From Moniliella sp. 'wahieum' (lineage: Eukaryota; Basidiomycota; Moniliellomycetes; Moniliellales; Moniliellaceae), in assembly GCA_003971905.1 (NCBI GenBank), contig RSEE01000065.1, positions 327,931-391,930 of the forward strand: a DNA stretch of 64,000 nt, given 5' to 3'. Below are positions 1 to 11,555 of the stretch, piece by piece. The translations under genes and the position numbers were made by a program. Under the pieces are notes generated by a model. That model was not told the DNA's origin. It worked only from the letters and a program-made list of their open reading frames with translations, and made no database searches. Every line of letters begins with the position of its first letter. Within the stretch, counting starts at the first letter, position 1.

Positions 1-1475
1 TCGGGGCTAGACAAGGGAGACCAAGGTCCTGTCAAAGATGGGCTGAGAAATGGCACGACCGTTCGGGAGGAAACAAGAGGCATCGGGGAGTAGGGAACAG
101 AAGCAAAAGGGAAAGGGAAGAGCGAGATATGCGGGATGCAGAGAGCGTGCTTAGTCGATTGGTGACACCTCTCTTGGTTCTTTCTCCTTCTCTCTTCTTC
201 TTATGTGCCTGTTCTTTGACGAGGTGGACGGGTGGGGAGATGATGCTAATGATGTTGATGAGGTCGACGAGTGGCAGTAAGTCTAGAGAGGGTAATGCAT
301 ACACACCCCTTGTATTTTTTTTCTGTTTGTTGGGCATTGGTCAGAACCCCGTCCCTTCCGGTCATTACTCTAGCGATTATTTTCCCTCCAGCTTCCCGAA
401 CGCATGGATATCGCCTGCTGTTGCGGATAGGGCCAATGCAAGGCCTAGGCCTAGCCCCTATTTAGATAGATCGGATGTGTGATGAGAGTGATATGCCTTG
501 CAGCTTACTTGAAATTGAAAAGCTCAACGATTGAAGCCGGGACCAGAGGCTCTTCCCCCGCAAAGGTGTGCTCGAGCATCCAGGCGCTCAGCTCCCCACG
601 AAGCCAAGCCTAGACTGGAGGCGCTGGGACACGGGGGTGTTGACTGTGATCCTCTGGCTCCCAGTCGGTAGACCAGGTTCGCCTCGGTTCCATCGGCTTC
701 CACGCTGACGTCCCTGCGTGTCACTGTCCCTGTGCCCTGCACTCTCTCCTGTGTGACTCACTGGCCCTGTGCCTAGTCCAGCCTCCTATATAGATGCCTC
801 TGTACCCAGACCCAACTCTGGCTCTAATCCATCACCTTCTCCTCATCCTTCTGCCCGTCCGGCTCCCTAGGCCAACAGGGGGCGCCAGGCTCAGGCGTGC
901 GGAGGAATACTGAGATCATTTTGGGGTGTGAGAAAAGAGACCCGAGGTACTCACTATGAAGCGTGACATGTGACAGGGGATGCATGATGTGCAGCGACGA
1001 ACGAGGCACGCATCCTCTGAACGTGATGGATTCCGCCTATTTCCGCCGCATCTGCCGTGCCGCGGACGATGGATGATGGGCGTGATGGGTGAGCTGGGCG
1101 GACGACACTGGCGCTGCGCCAGCACACATGGAATGCCGCGTGGGGTGGGGGGCCGCATGGGGGCAGTGCGACCTCTTTAGCAGGCGCTGCATTGGGCGGA
1201 CGCCTGCGGCTGCTGCTCGGGCCTAGCTGGGCCCTCCCGCCCGGGCGGCCGCAGTGTCTGCCGCAGTGCATCCATTGGCCTGGTCTCGATCAGCAATCGT
1301 CCCACCACGCTGTCGTCGCCGATTCTGTCCCCCTCGCCCCATCTCCAGCCTGCTGCCTCCACCTCTCTCGGCTGCGATCGGTCGTTGCTACTCGCACCCC
1401 CCCACCCCCCCACCCATCCCACCGTCTGCTGCCCTCGCCTCGCCCCCCACCCCCTCCCCCCCCTGAGGGAGTAAG
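1..1475. other. intergenic, no gene supported
   Basis: No reading frame here shows a recognisable domain or a convincing intron structure. The last 150 bases before position 1476 are strongly C/T-rich with long C runs, as is common just upstream of fungal start codons, and probably form the promoter and leader of the Reg1-like gene. A palindromic TGACATGTGACA motif lies near 964-975; the same motif type recurs in other gaps of the window. Confidence 0.5.
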
Positions 1476-2608
1476 GTGGACAAGATGATGAGCACGCCAT
1501 CGCCCTACCCGTCCGTGCTGACGGGGGCGCCTCTGCCCGACGACGCCCAGATCGAGCGCAGTCAGCCGTCGGTCTGCGTCGACTACCTTTCCCACAAGTG
1601 GACCGACGAGGATGTGTGGTCCAGTTGGAAGGCCATGACAAAGAAGAAGAACGAGATCGCCAATGGTGTGCGCCTCGAGAATGCCTCCTGGCGCACTTGG
1701 GCCAAGCAGCGCGGCAACCTGCCCACCGTTTCCCCCGAGACACTCAATTGGTACGTTTTGATCTGCCTGGCGAAACGTCTCTAATGTTTCTGGCTTGGTC
1801 GCACAACAGGTTGAAGGACAGCGATGTCACCTGGCTCTACGGCCCACTTCATGAGCATGCCGAACCGGTACCCCCGCCTAAGGTAGCCAGTGTCTCGGAG
1901 CGCTTTGGCCTCGATCCGGGAACCCCCGCCCCCCTTATCGGTGGCACTCCCGAACTAGCCCCCTTTAGTTCGCAGCACCAACACGCCACAGCCTCCAGGT
2001 CGGACGGCATGACGCCTGAGGCATATCCTCCCGCCAAGCGGCGGATCGAGGAAACCCCGGAGAGTGGATTCCATGTCCACCCTGGCAATGCCGCCTTTGC
2101 CCACGCAGGGTTTGGGAGCTACGTCAATTCTTCGGGCCAGAAATCCATCCTCAAACACCGCACGCTTGGTGACATCCTCGCCCCTCACGACTCGAATGGG
2201 AACACTCTCACCCATGCCCACTCGCACGGCAGCCCTCACTCGCATGGCGAGGAGGACTCCAACTCGGACAAGGATGGGGGGCATAGACACATTACTTTCA
2301 ACTCGACGGTGGAGCAGTGCATTGCCCTTGATGATCCAATGGAGGAGGAAGAGGAGCAGAATCCGACCATTGCCAAGCTCGCCCCGACGCACCTGAAAGC
2401 CCAAGCAGAGCAAGAACCCCACGTGTCATTTGGCAACTTTGATTACAGCTATGCCCCCGAGTGGGAGGTGGTGGAAGACCCCGAGTATTACACCCCCGAT
2501 TATGAGCCAGCTGCGGGCGAGACGCTAAGCAGCGATGATTATCTCGATGAGCGTGGGCGCGCTACGCAACGGACGCCGGACGAGCGAACGAACCGGATTC
2601 ATGAGTGA
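1476..2608 (+). CDS. REG1: Reg1-like regulatory subunit of protein phosphatase 1
   Basis: Two exons, 1476-1750 and 1810-2608, with a 59 bp intron (GTACGT...CAG) that splits a Trp codon; about 357 aa. The first 90 residues carry the conserved fungal block DYLSHKWTDEDVW...RLENASWRTWAK...SPETLNW, and exon 2 opens with LKDSDVTWLYGPL. This is the signature of Reg1/Hex2-type proteins (DUF1752 family). RHITF followed by NSTVEQCIAL in the second half matches the RVxF-type PP1 docking site known in yeast Reg1 (RHIHF). In yeast, Reg1 directs Glc7 to dephosphorylate Snf1 and so mediates glucose repression; that role is inferred here. The protein is much shorter than yeast Reg1 (about 1000 aa). His-rich and acidic low-complexity stretches lie around residues 200-300. 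An in-frame ATG at 1485 is an alternative start. This is one of the few genes here readable without frameshift. Confidence 0.85.
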
Positions 2609-2726
2609 TCCTGTATCCAATCATCCTACATTAGCCCTGCCTTCTATTATAATTGCACGTTCCCAACCGGTTAACAGCGGTTTGTATTGCGCCTTAATGA
2701 CAGGGCACACTCATAGTAGGCACTGC

Positions 2727-3645
2727 TTAGAGCTTCTTGGCCTGGACCAGCGCCTCCACCTCAGCAATGGCGTTGTCCAGAATCTGCTTCTGGAGCGAGG
2801 GGTCCTTCAGTGCGTCCTGCACTTGGCCCACCACAGTCTTCGCCAGTTCCTTCTGCTCTTCGTCACGGACCTGAGCCTCGTACCGCACCCACGAGTCGAG
2901 CACCGTCTTCACCTCAGCCGCAAGAGCAGTCTTCTGCTGCAGCTCGAACACCTGAGCCTCAGTCTGAGCCGTGTCCTTAGCCAGGGCGTACAGGCCCTTG
3001 GTCACGTTCACAACGTCCTTCTGAGCCTCGACCGCAGTGATCCGGTCCTGGATCGACTGGGCGTGGCGCTCGCGCGCGTCCGTGAGCAATTGGGTAATAC
3101 GCTACCATTCACAAGTTAGCTCTCTTCCTCCTCATTGCGCAACGGGAGTAACCCCCGAAAAGACAGGTAGGCACACGTACAGCAGCGCTCGAGTTGGCCC
3201 AATCGTTGAAGGGACCACCACCCTTCTTGACAATCGCCGTAAGGACAATCAAGAAGCCAGCCAAGATGACAGTGTCATCGTTGAGGACGTAGATCTCGTT
3301 GGAAACGGCAGCAGCAAGCAGCCCGCTACCCAGGGTAAGCCAGCCGGTCTTGGCTACCACCGAGTCACCCGGGAGCAAGTCAATCAGGGCCGAGGCTTTG
3401 GTAGCCGGTGCGGGCTTGGACGAGGAAAACCGCACCTGGCCCAATTGGCTCACCGTAAGCACGGCAGATGCGAGACGGGGCGCCCGGAGAGCGTACGCGT
3501 AGCAATCGACATGGCGGTCAGCGGTGGAGAAGGAGCAGGAGCCAGTCCCACCCGACTGTGGCCGAGGTTCTGACAGGCAGCAGCGCCCGGGCGGGCTTGC
3601 CAGCTGGCGAATGGCGGCATGGGGGCAGTGCAAAGCCCCTCGCAC
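2727..3645 (-). CDS. ATP4: Mitochondrial F1Fo ATP synthase subunit b (Atp4)
   Basis: Exon 1 runs from the start to 3181 and exon 2 is 3101-2727; the intron 3102-3180 (79 bp) has a GTACGT donor and TAG acceptor. After a mitochondrial-type presequence ending near VRFSSSKPAP, the protein reads LIDLLPGDSVV...GWLTLGSGL, two hydrophobic helices (AAAVSNEIYVLN; ILAGFLIVLTAIV), then the long charged stator helix in exon 2 (LTDARERHAQSIQDRI ... AEVEALVQAKKL). This is the fungal b subunit of the peripheral stalk, anchored in the inner membrane. The start is unsure. The long frame begins at 3645, but the ATG at 3512 gives the customary MSIATRTL presequence and needs a 2 bp correction near 3490. It is divergent from the gene beginning near 3848. 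Confidence 0.9.
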
Positions 3646-3847
3646 AGGGGGAGTGTTGCGCTGACGAAGATACAGCGGAATTGTGTTTCCGCCTCCCGGG
3701 TCGGCGCAACCCTACTACCGGACTCGTTCCCCACTTACAATGGTACGACGGCAGCACTCGCCTCCGCATATTGGGCAGAGCGATAATCGACAAGTACCCA
3801 AGTTGCGATACAACCTACGGATAGACATTTTGTCATCGTCCAGGCCA

Positions 3848-4685
3848 TGGCGGCACCACCCAGCGGCACGACGTTAGACGCTGTCTGGGCTGGCAGTACC
3901 CGTCACAATGAAGTGCAGCAGCGTCTGGATGTCCTGGGTACTCCCAATATCGGACCTGAAGAAGATTGACGAACTGTTGGGTATGCCACACGCGATCGAC
4001 TCGTAGTACCTCGCCGACTCAAATCACTCGATCAACAATCCAAGGCCGCTTTTGTCCAGACCAAGACCTGACTGCATCCGCGCCTATTTATTCGCTTAAC
4101 GGCCGGAAACTTGTTGACCACGTTCATGCATATCCCCGTGGGGAGCGGTGGAGTGACCAAGACGCTCAAGACCGTTGGAAAAGTCTCAGCCTTCCCTCCC
4201 TCGAGCTGGTGTTGGAGGAGGACGAGGGTGCGCTCCCCTCGGTCGTGGGTGATCTTCCCTCAGCCCATACAAGCGCACACGGCATGCTGAGGACTCTCTT
4301 GGCCTCTATTCGTGTAGAAGTGGACGAACATCTTCCTCCTCTGCAAAGCCGTGCTGCTTTTAAGAGCCAACCTGTTGCTGATGCCGTCCCAGAATGGGTT
4401 CTCAATCCTAGGAGGGCTGGGTATGAGTACCTCCTGAGTTGGAGACAGCATTTGTTCGAAAGCAAAGTACACCTACCCTTCTCGTTCCTCTGTCGTCCCA
4501 AGTCATTTCTAAAGCGAACTGGTCCCCTCCTTTTCGTACCCCCAACGGTCTACGCCCGCGCACACCACCCCCACCTCACCTCGACCACACTCACCTCTCT
4601 GCATAATCAGCTTAACATTTCCTTTCCGTTTTATCCATATAGCAGGTCTTTGATTCCATACCGTCCCTGCCTGTCGTTAAACTAA
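3848..4685 (+). CDS. Uncharacterised protein, exon model unresolved
   Basis: I do not recognise the family. An ATG at 3848 opens MAAPPSGTTLDAVWAGSTRH...QQRLDVLGTPNIG. The coding signal then changes frame near 3960 (LKKIDELLG) with a possible intron from about 3980 to 4061, and continues as a long frame to about 4466 (DQDAQDRWKSL...VLEEDEGALPSVVGDL...EWVLNPRRAGYEYLLSWRQ). A GTACAC donor at about 4467 with a CAG acceptor at about 4645 would add a last exon beginning VFDSIPSLPVVKLN. Composition is helical and acidic without membrane segments. The short gap to ATP4 suggests a shared bidirectional promoter. Gene existence is likely; exon boundaries are guesses. Confidence 0.45.
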
Positions 4686-4689
4686 ATAC

Positions 4690-5134
4690 CTCCTTCATTG
4701 TTCCCTCCGCGCTTGTCACATCTCTTTTTGTTGCCGACTACAGTTCTCATCCCAGTCCAGTTCTATAACAGTCAATAGACCAAACCCAGTAATTCGCGGC
4801 CAATACGGTCAGTGCTAACCAAAAAGCATTAATCTCAAGCGGAAGCGGACCTGTGTTAGCGCCACCGTACATGCTCAACCCATTAATTTTCAGTGATTTG
4901 TCGGAATTGACCTAGATCGATGTCTATCAGCCTCGCCTCCCATTGCGTGTGGTAGGCTTTGTTCAATGTCGACGAAGACGCTTAAAGAGGTGTTTGCGGT
5001 TTCTGGTCGCATCTTCGTGTGGGAGCGCGATAATTGCGGGGTAAATTGGGCGGGCGGAATTGGCGGAACTTGCCGCCTGGGCGAGGTTTGTAATCAAGTG
5101 TGTCCGCCTTGTGGCCCTCCCCCACCTGACTACA
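4690..5134. other. intergenic, no gene supported
   Basis: This is AT-richer than the flanking coding DNA. An open frame from 4966 overlaps the following gene but shows no recognisable feature and is probably not translated. It probably holds the terminator of the upstream gene and the promoter of the small membrane protein. Confidence 0.4.
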
Positions 5135-5482
5135 ATGTTCGCTGCCCTTGGACGCGGTTGGCGCCACTTTCGCTGGTCCCTTTACGAGCGCCCGGGCTTC
5201 ACTTCATGGTGGTCGCCTGTTTCTCCACCCCCTGGATCACCGCCGCCGGTGTCAGCATCCTGAACAGGTTCGATTACCAACGGCCCATCCCACTCCCGCG
5301 TTCTTACCCTCGTACGTCTCTGTTCTTCTCATGGGCTGTTCCTGCCCAGGACGCAGCACTCGGTCTTGCGTCCTCCTACCTTTGGACTGGAGGGGACGAC
5401 CATGATGTCTAGAGACTGACCCATGTGGACAGTACCCGAGGGCCCGCGCCAGGAGGTGACGGGGTACGACGATGAGGAGTAA
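5135..5482 (+). CDS. Small single-pass membrane protein, probably mitochondrial
   Basis: Exon 1 is 5135-5311 and exon 2 5433-5482, with a GTACGT...CAG intron of 121 bp. The product, about 76 aa, starts MFAALGRGWRHFRWSLYERPG. After a one-base frame change near 5190 it has a hydrophobic segment (FMVVACFSTPWITAAGVSIL), a basic/proline stretch (NRFDYQRPIPLPRSYP) and an acidic C-terminus ending GYDDEE. Size, basic N-terminus and one membrane helix resemble accessory subunits or assembly factors of respiratory complexes, but I cannot assign a family. The in-phase splice and the clean stop support a real gene; total exon length is not a multiple of three, in keeping with the base errors seen throughout the window. 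Confidence 0.5.
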
Positions 5483-5691
5483 GCCGCCCGTAGCTGGCTA
5501 CATCTACTACTGCATTTCTCAAGCTCTACCTTCATCTCTTTCCCCAAGGGACACTGTTCCTTCGTGTTGCAAGGTTGGTTGCCTGTAGGGAGAATTCCAA
5601 GTAGCTTACTCATCTACTACGTTACTAGTCTACTATGCCTCTTCCCCCACCACACTTGCACTCCGACTGAAATCACGTAGCATTTTCCATT

Positions 5692-7093
5692 TCACCCCCA
5701 CTGACGCTGCGGCGGCGGGTCGTTATAGCCTCCTCCGTAAGAAGGGTAGCCCCCATACCCGCCCTGGTAGTTCCCCTGAGGAGCGGCAGGAGCGGGCGGA
5801 CCTTGGGCCCAACCCGGTCGCCTGGCTGGAGGAGCGCCGGGCCCGGGAGCGGGGGCGGCCCAGTCACTCCGCTCGGGAACGGGGGGTAGTCGCAGGGCAC
5901 GGAGGGCAACGTTCGGGTCCGGGGGGGCCAACGCAGCGGCTTGTGGGGTGAAGAGGGCGGCAAAGCCACTGTCTTGCGCGGACAGCAGCTGGCCTACCAC
6001 CCACACACATTTCCACCATCGTGGCTGGCCGGCCATAGGAGAGTTGAAACCGGTACGCCAGCTGTGACAGACAGGCCACATCCGACGGATCAAACTTGCT
6101 TCGGTCAAACCCTGCAAGACTCATGTCCCCTGGCGCCGGGGGCGGCGCATGTGCCCCCTGGACCAGCGAGGTGAGCATGGCTAGCTTGTTCGTGTCTAGG
6201 GCAGAAGCCGGCGCGGGGCCGGAGCAGGCGCAGCCGCAGGCGCTCCCGGTTTAATCAGGGCCGATAGATTGGCCAACACGCTGGCCGTGTTCTGTGAAGT
6301 GAGGGGAGCAGAAGCGGGAGCAGGGGCAGAGACTGACGCTGGAACAGGCGCCGGTAGAGGGTGGCCATATGTAGGCGTCTTCTGAGCGGGAGGAGTGCCA
6401 GGGGGCGTCTTCCCACTCGCTTTAGCTAGCAGCGCAGCCACGCTGGCGGGCAACGCAGCACCTGATGCAGCTGGCGCAGCTGGCACAGGCGCAGGCGCAG
6501 TGACTGGGCCTCCTGTCGAAGGGGGCGGGAGCGAAGGGGTGGTGCTCCGTTCCTGGCTAGGCTCGCTATCCTTCACTGCTTGTTCTATCGCCGCCGTCGC
6601 CGACGGCGAGAACATATCTGCTTTTTCCCAGATCTCGAGCACCTTCTTAATCTTATCCTAAGGGAGAGGAAAAGGAGAATGTTAGTTAGAAACGGCAAGA
6701 ATGGGGAGGGGACATAAAACGTACGTGTTGCGCGGGGTTGTTTTGTAGGGTAGCGCCGACCACCTTGGCAACGACAGTCTCCAGGCGCTGAATCCAGGTG
6801 CGGGCCAACGCGGGAGGGCTGTTCGGCAGGGGCGAAGGCCCACCCTGCTTGGACAAGTTGGAAGCCTGACGGGACACGGCGTCAAGCAGGTACAAGCCAC
6901 TGACAGTGGCACGGGGTTTTTTCTTGTCGAGCTGAGGGCCGACGAGAACGGCGGTGAGCTCATCGGGCTGCACGTAGCAGGCCTGGCTTAGCTCCTTGGC
7001 ACGTTCCGCTGTATTGGCAGACAGCTTATTGTTCGCCGCCGTCTCCTCGGCCAGCGTGGCCAGCTGCGTAAGCTTTTGATCGACCGACGACAT
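5692..7093 (-). CDS. CID-domain protein (RNA polymerase II CTD-interacting domain)
   Basis: Exon 1 is 7093-6725 and exon 2 6657-5692, with a 67 bp intron (GTACGT...TTAG) that keeps the frame; about 445 aa. Residues 1-155 form an all-helical CID/VHS-like domain: helix repeats from MSSVDQKLTQLATL, the hallmark GLYLLDAVSRQA, then TWIQRLETVVAKV, and NPAQH joined by splicing to DKIKKVLEIWEKADMFS. CID proteins (Nrd1, Seb1, Pcf11, SCAF types) bind the phosphorylated Pol II CTD in 3'-end formation and termination. No RRM is visible. The rest is Pro/Ala-rich and ends in a Gly/Tyr-rich tail (YQGGYGGYPSYGGGYND). Frame changes are needed near 6205 (a C run) and near 6060. Head-to-head with the Sds3-like gene. 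Confidence 0.75.
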
Positions 7094-7484
7094 GCCTACA
7101 CGTCCAGACTCTTAGCCTCGATCAGATGGATGGTGGCTGCCACTCAAGTTGGCGTTGTTGCAGACCGCGAGAAAGACCCGCAGTGCAAATCTAGCCTTGA
7201 ACTGAAGGCCGGCTGGTTAACCCTACTGGTGCTCCATTCCGCTGGGCGGAACGCGCCCGCAGGATGATCGGTGTTAGCTTCATCCCTGTTTAGATCATCC
7301 ATCACTTTGATCACTCCCCCATAAAATTAGGCCGGTCACGCGCACGCGCCACCTGTCACGCGTTCACGTTCAACATTGCCTTTGTACTTTGAATGTTGAA
7401 GGCCTGGAAGCGGAACCCATGTTCCGCCCGCGGCAGCTGGCTGAAGCCCTCTAATCTGGGGGTAATGGCCTGCTCATCTAGGCT
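7094..7484. promoter_or_regulatory. Shared divergent promoter between CID gene and SDS3-like gene
   Basis: The gap of 391 bases separates the start codons of two oppositely oriented nuclear genes (7093 minus, 7485 plus), so both promoters must lie here. It contains paired CACGCG blocks near 7337-7364. No TATA element is obvious. Confidence 0.5.
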
Positions 7485-8955
7485 ATGACCCACCGCGTCT
7501 CCGTCTCGCCCGCCCCGACCGAGCCGTTGGCCTACACCCCTCCTCCCATGCGCGAAGAAGGCGAGCTTGAGGAACCCAGCGGGCTCGATGCCCTCGCAGC
7601 CCTTGCCGCCGCTCCCCTCAGCCATGGCTCATCCGACATGAGTGAGGAAGGTCGCATCCCGGATGGCCGTGACGATTTGTCCGATAGCGACAACAACCCG
7701 GACGCCGACGAGCCGGACCAGGAGCCGGACCAGGAGCCGGACCAGGAACAAGAGGACGCTGAGAAGGATGATGAGGGCAATGGGGACGCTACCCCAGCGG
7801 TATCTCCGATGCCTAGTCCTAACCCCATTGCAACTCTGGGCTCGCTTGGCATTGTGCCACCTTGATGCCTGATCCAGCTGCGAAACTCAAGACCTCACTT
7901 TTGTCAAACGCGACAGGTGTAGAAGACCTCGAGGACAGGAACAAGACGAGGACGAAGATGAGGAAACGAGGAAGAAGAAGAAGAGATGACGATGACGATG
8001 ATGACGAAGAGGCGGTTAGCCCGGCGTGCGAAGGCCCGAGCGGAGCGGAGAGCATCGATGCTGCAGGCCAAGAAGGAGGCTGAGGAGCGGGCCGCCAAGG
8101 AGAAAGAGGAACAGGAAAAGGCTGATCAAGAAAAAGAGGCTAGTCTCAAGCGCGCGAGGGAAGAGGCGGACGAGGAGGAAGGGCCCAATAAGCGCTTGGC
8201 CGTCGTACTGGAGGATGGGCGAACGTGGGACCCCGGCCACTGATACGCCCGCAGGAGAAGAGGGTAGGTGCCCCATCTTTTTTGCTGCTGGGTTGGCTTG
8301 TGCTGACCGATACAGATGCAGGCGCCGATGAACTGGCTGTCAAGCGGCAGGAAGCACTGGATACGCTGACGGGATCGAGGTGGACTTTGCGGCTCTACGA
8401 GACCGACTGTATGAAGAACGCATGTCCGAGGCAGCGCAGGAGGCACTCTTGCTCTATGAGGGTACCCACCCAGAACTGGTGCGGATCGGGTCACTGATTG
8501 AGCAGCGCCGGGCCCATGCGCGCGAAGTTACGCTGGCTTGGCAAACGCTTGTTACCGCAGAGCTGGAACGAACACGTGCCGCCCACCAAGAACGATCTGG
8601 TCTTCCTGGCGTGCCGAATTGGCCGACCTGCGGACCAACATGCTGGACGCGACGATGCGCAAGCGGCGACAGATCGAGCGCGAGCGACGAGCGCTCGATC
8701 GCGCCGCCGCGCTGCAGGCCAACCCTCCGGGGCAGGGCATGAGTACGAGCTGGCGATTGAACGGGAACCAGCGACCTGGCACGCGCATATGCAGCGGCCG
8801 CGGGCTTCCCGCAAGCGGGGCCAGCGGAGGAGAACGGGGCAGAAGGCGGGCTGCTGGCGTATCCTCTGCCGCGCGGGCTGGATGCAAATGTGGCGAACGA
8901 CCTGGCGCAGGTGGGGCTGCTTCCGCCGCCAGAGCCGCTGCCGGAGATGGAGTAG
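7485..8955 (+). CDS. SDS3: Sds3-like subunit of the Rpd3/Sin3 histone deacetylase complex
   Basis: The N-terminal half is acidic low complexity (three DQEP repeats near 7716-7744, then runs of Asp/Glu and Lys/Arg) and includes a charged helix (KARAERRASMLQAKKEAEER). A 52 bp intron (8264-8315) follows TPATDTPAGEEG. The diagnostic part is 8316-8720: VKRQEALDTLTG, IEVDFAALRDRLYEERM, LLYEGTHPELVRIGSLIEQR, then AELADLRTNMLDATMRKRRQ. The order helix, LRDxLYEER, GTHPE and a long coiled coil is that of the Sds3 family (Sds3/BRMS1), scaffold of the Sin3 deacetylase complex. The C-terminus ends in LLPPPEPLPEME and TAG at 8953-8955. At least four one-base frame changes are needed, for example the GGG at 8371-8373 where GGGG would join the frames. 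Confidence 0.72.
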
Positions 8956-9712
8956 AGTATGCCCGCTTTGAACGCCGCTCGCCTCCTCGCGCATATGGGG
9001 GCGGTGCAGGCGGGTACAGCGAGGGCTACTGGGGCGCTTAGACGCGCAGGAATTGGATTGTTAGAACGCACACGCAACGCACGCAGCTGCCGGCCATCTC
9101 GGCTGGGCCGCAGCCACCGGCTGGCACGCATTGTGCTTGTCGCGTGCTGATGCACCCGTGCAGCTCATGCACTCATGCCCCGGTGCGACAGCGCGCAGGC
9201 GCTCCGGCGCTCAGGGCGCACGTAGGCATGGCGCATGACGCGTGACAGCTGTGCTTCCGGGATGCGTGACAGACGCTACATGCTGTAGACTTATATATGC
9301 TTCAGGTAGCCTGTATGCCCCTCCTCCACCCCCCTTGCCTCCCTCCACCTCCACGCTCTTTCCGCGCCACACTCGCCTGCCCCTCGCCTGCCATGGACAC
9401 CAAACCGACACCGACACCGACGCGCTCCTCCCATGCTCATCCGTCTGCCCACATCGTCCCCCACCCACCCGCCCCTCCCACCACTTCGTCCCACTGCCCC
9501 AGTACGCCTCACCATTGCGCTTCGCCTCAGCCCCCGCCCCATCCGTCGCGGCCCTGCTCCCTGCTGCCGTGGGATACCGGTCTGCATCACCTGTCTCCGT
9601 CTCCGTCTCCCCCACCCCCGCGTCACGCTTAGCCACCAACAATCTGCTCTTCGACCCGCCCCAGCACACTCCATGGTGCACCCCGCGACGTCCGGGGTTC
9701 CAATTCAGCACA
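8956..9712. other. intergenic, pyrimidine-rich leader, no gene supported
   Basis: From about 9310 to 9700 the plus strand is extremely C/T-rich with repeated CCGACA and CCACCC units, so many frames stay open without meaning. It probably holds the promoter and leader of the Rua1-like gene. The stretch 9230-9260 carries CGCGTGACAGC-type motifs. Confidence 0.4.
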
Positions 9713-11555
9713 ATGAGCGACGCACCATCGGGGGCATCCCCCCCTTTCTCGCCTTGCCTCTGACTGGGCCTTTTCTGATGGACGCTCAGACTTGATGGTT
9801 CCCTTCGGCAGCCCCCTCTTCCCCTGGAGCCGCACACCCCCTTCGACCCCCAATTAGCAGAGATCTGGCCAGCAGAATTGGCTGTCTCTCCCTCTGAAAA
9901 AGAGTAACCATAACCCCCTCAAGGATCTATATCGACGTATCTCCCGCGCCGCCGTCCCCCCCCTCCCCAAACCACGGTGGAAATACTAACCACGGACCAG
10001 TTGGATGAGCAACATACGCCACGGAACGCTCTACTTGCCTCGCCCCCCTGGCAGGAACCATCCATCCTTCGCCCACCCAGCGGGGTCTCTCCAAAGTTCT
10101 CCGTTGTTGTCCCCATCGCTTCCAGAGGCCCCATTGTTCACGGAAGTTATACCTAAAACGCAAGAGCCTCCAACTGAATCGGTTGAGCGCGTTGTTCAGC
10201 AAGCTAGTTACTTTACCCGTTCACATGGCCGCGCTATCGCCCGTCTCATTGGTAGAGGGGGGGGCCGAACAGAAGTGGCGAAAATCTTACTCGACATTGC
10301 GGCTGGCTCAATGGAACCAATGGAATCTAAACCGGAACGAATGTCTTCCTTTACACCGAGGCGGGCCGGAGCAAGGCCTCTGCCCAGAAGGTCAAGTCCG
10401 ATTCGAGTGGGCGTAGCCCTCTAATGCGCGACGCAGCCATCCCATTCCACCCCCCCTTGTGTCTCCTGTGACAATCGCCCCTGTACGCCACTGCAACGGA
10501 GAAAATCGATCTCTTTCCTGAACGGAAGGAGTGGATGCGGTTATTCCCTGATAACATGCCACTCTTGACACTATGCCCCAAGTTTTACATACGGTACCCC
10601 GTTCCCACCATGCTCTCCACCTCTCCCGCATTGCCAGAACTCATGTTTCCCTCAGCGCCTCTGCGAGATATATTTTACACGCTCCATCGTCACCCTGAAC
10701 GGAGCGAGGCTTGGAAACGACCTCGTCATCTGTTCGATCTCTATACACCCCCGCCTTTTGCAAGGAAATGGACGCGAAAGGGCCGGACTCTGTCCCATTT
10801 GGTACGTGCCTCCTGTGGTGTGATAATTATGAGTATAACACGCAGATTGACGGTGGTGGTGTGTCTGTAGCTGAAGAAGGGGTCGAGCATTGGGCCAAAG
10901 TACGTTTTGCCCCCTTTGTGGATGGGATGGTGGGCAACGCTGATCTAGTGACGGGGGGATGGAATGGAGTGTAGACTAAAACGTCCAACTACAACTATCA
11001 CATGTTGTATGTCCACGGCATCAACTCTGCGACTGGGTTACCCTTCTACCCTCCTACTGCCTTCCGCAAATCGCCCCGCCCCTTCTCTCGTCGAGGGGAC
11101 AAGGTTGAAGTTCTCCAAGGCCAATGTACGTTCTTTCTGATTCCCTTCACGTCTGCCAGCTCCTTAACCACCGACCCCCCACATAACAATATGCTACTAG
11201 GCTCTACATGCAAGCAGTGTAAGTTCCTTCTCCCTTTTGGCTCTCCGTTAATGCGTCTGACATCCGCCCAACAAGGGATCGACATTGAGAGCATTCGTCC
11301 TTGCCAGGTCAAGTACCGGAGATTTACTGGTGGAAACACGCTCACAATGCCAAGGAGTTTACAAGACCCTCACCTTGGTGGAAGCGGTACAAGAGCTACA
11401 AGTTTTTGATCCTGAAGATCAGGTCCGTTTTCCCTTCTCTCCTTCGGTATAGTATTGGTACGCGAAGACTGACATTGAGACGAAGCTCTATCTCGCTACC
11501 TCGGTTTATTCAGACCGCGGAGGACCCTTTTGAGGGGGAGGCCGTTGAGAGTTGA
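9713..11555 (+). CDS. Rua1-like transcription factor
   Basis: A good start context (CACAATGAGC) opens MSDAPSGAS; the N-terminal half is disordered and crosses frames several times (WAFSDGRSDLMVPFGSP; QLAEIWPAEL; ILTTDQLDEQHTPRN). The C-terminal domain is recognisable as the Rua1 C-terminal zinc domain: LYTP, GNGRERAGLCPI, EEGVEHWAK, NYNYHMLYVHGINSATG, LPFYPPTAFRKSPRP, then CSTCKQWIDIES and EIYWWKHAH. Short introns fit at about 10802-10845 and 10910-10975, and two more fit around 11126-11210 and 11220-11275; the last pair joins a Cys-x2-Cys motif in frame. In Ustilago, Rua1 activates the ustilagic acid gene cluster; no such cluster is seen here, so the target is unknown. A missing base near 11313 separates QV from PEIYWW. 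Confidence 0.68.

Noticed and set aside
129-482. 117-codon plus-strand frame at the window start
   Set aside because: It has a hydrophobic start that could mimic a signal peptide, but codon use and lack of any motif or intron gave no support.
9242-9795. Several overlapping plus-strand frames rich in Pro, Ser and Thr
   Set aside because: They reflect a C/T-rich promoter-leader region; no domain, no splice logic, and different frames are equally open.
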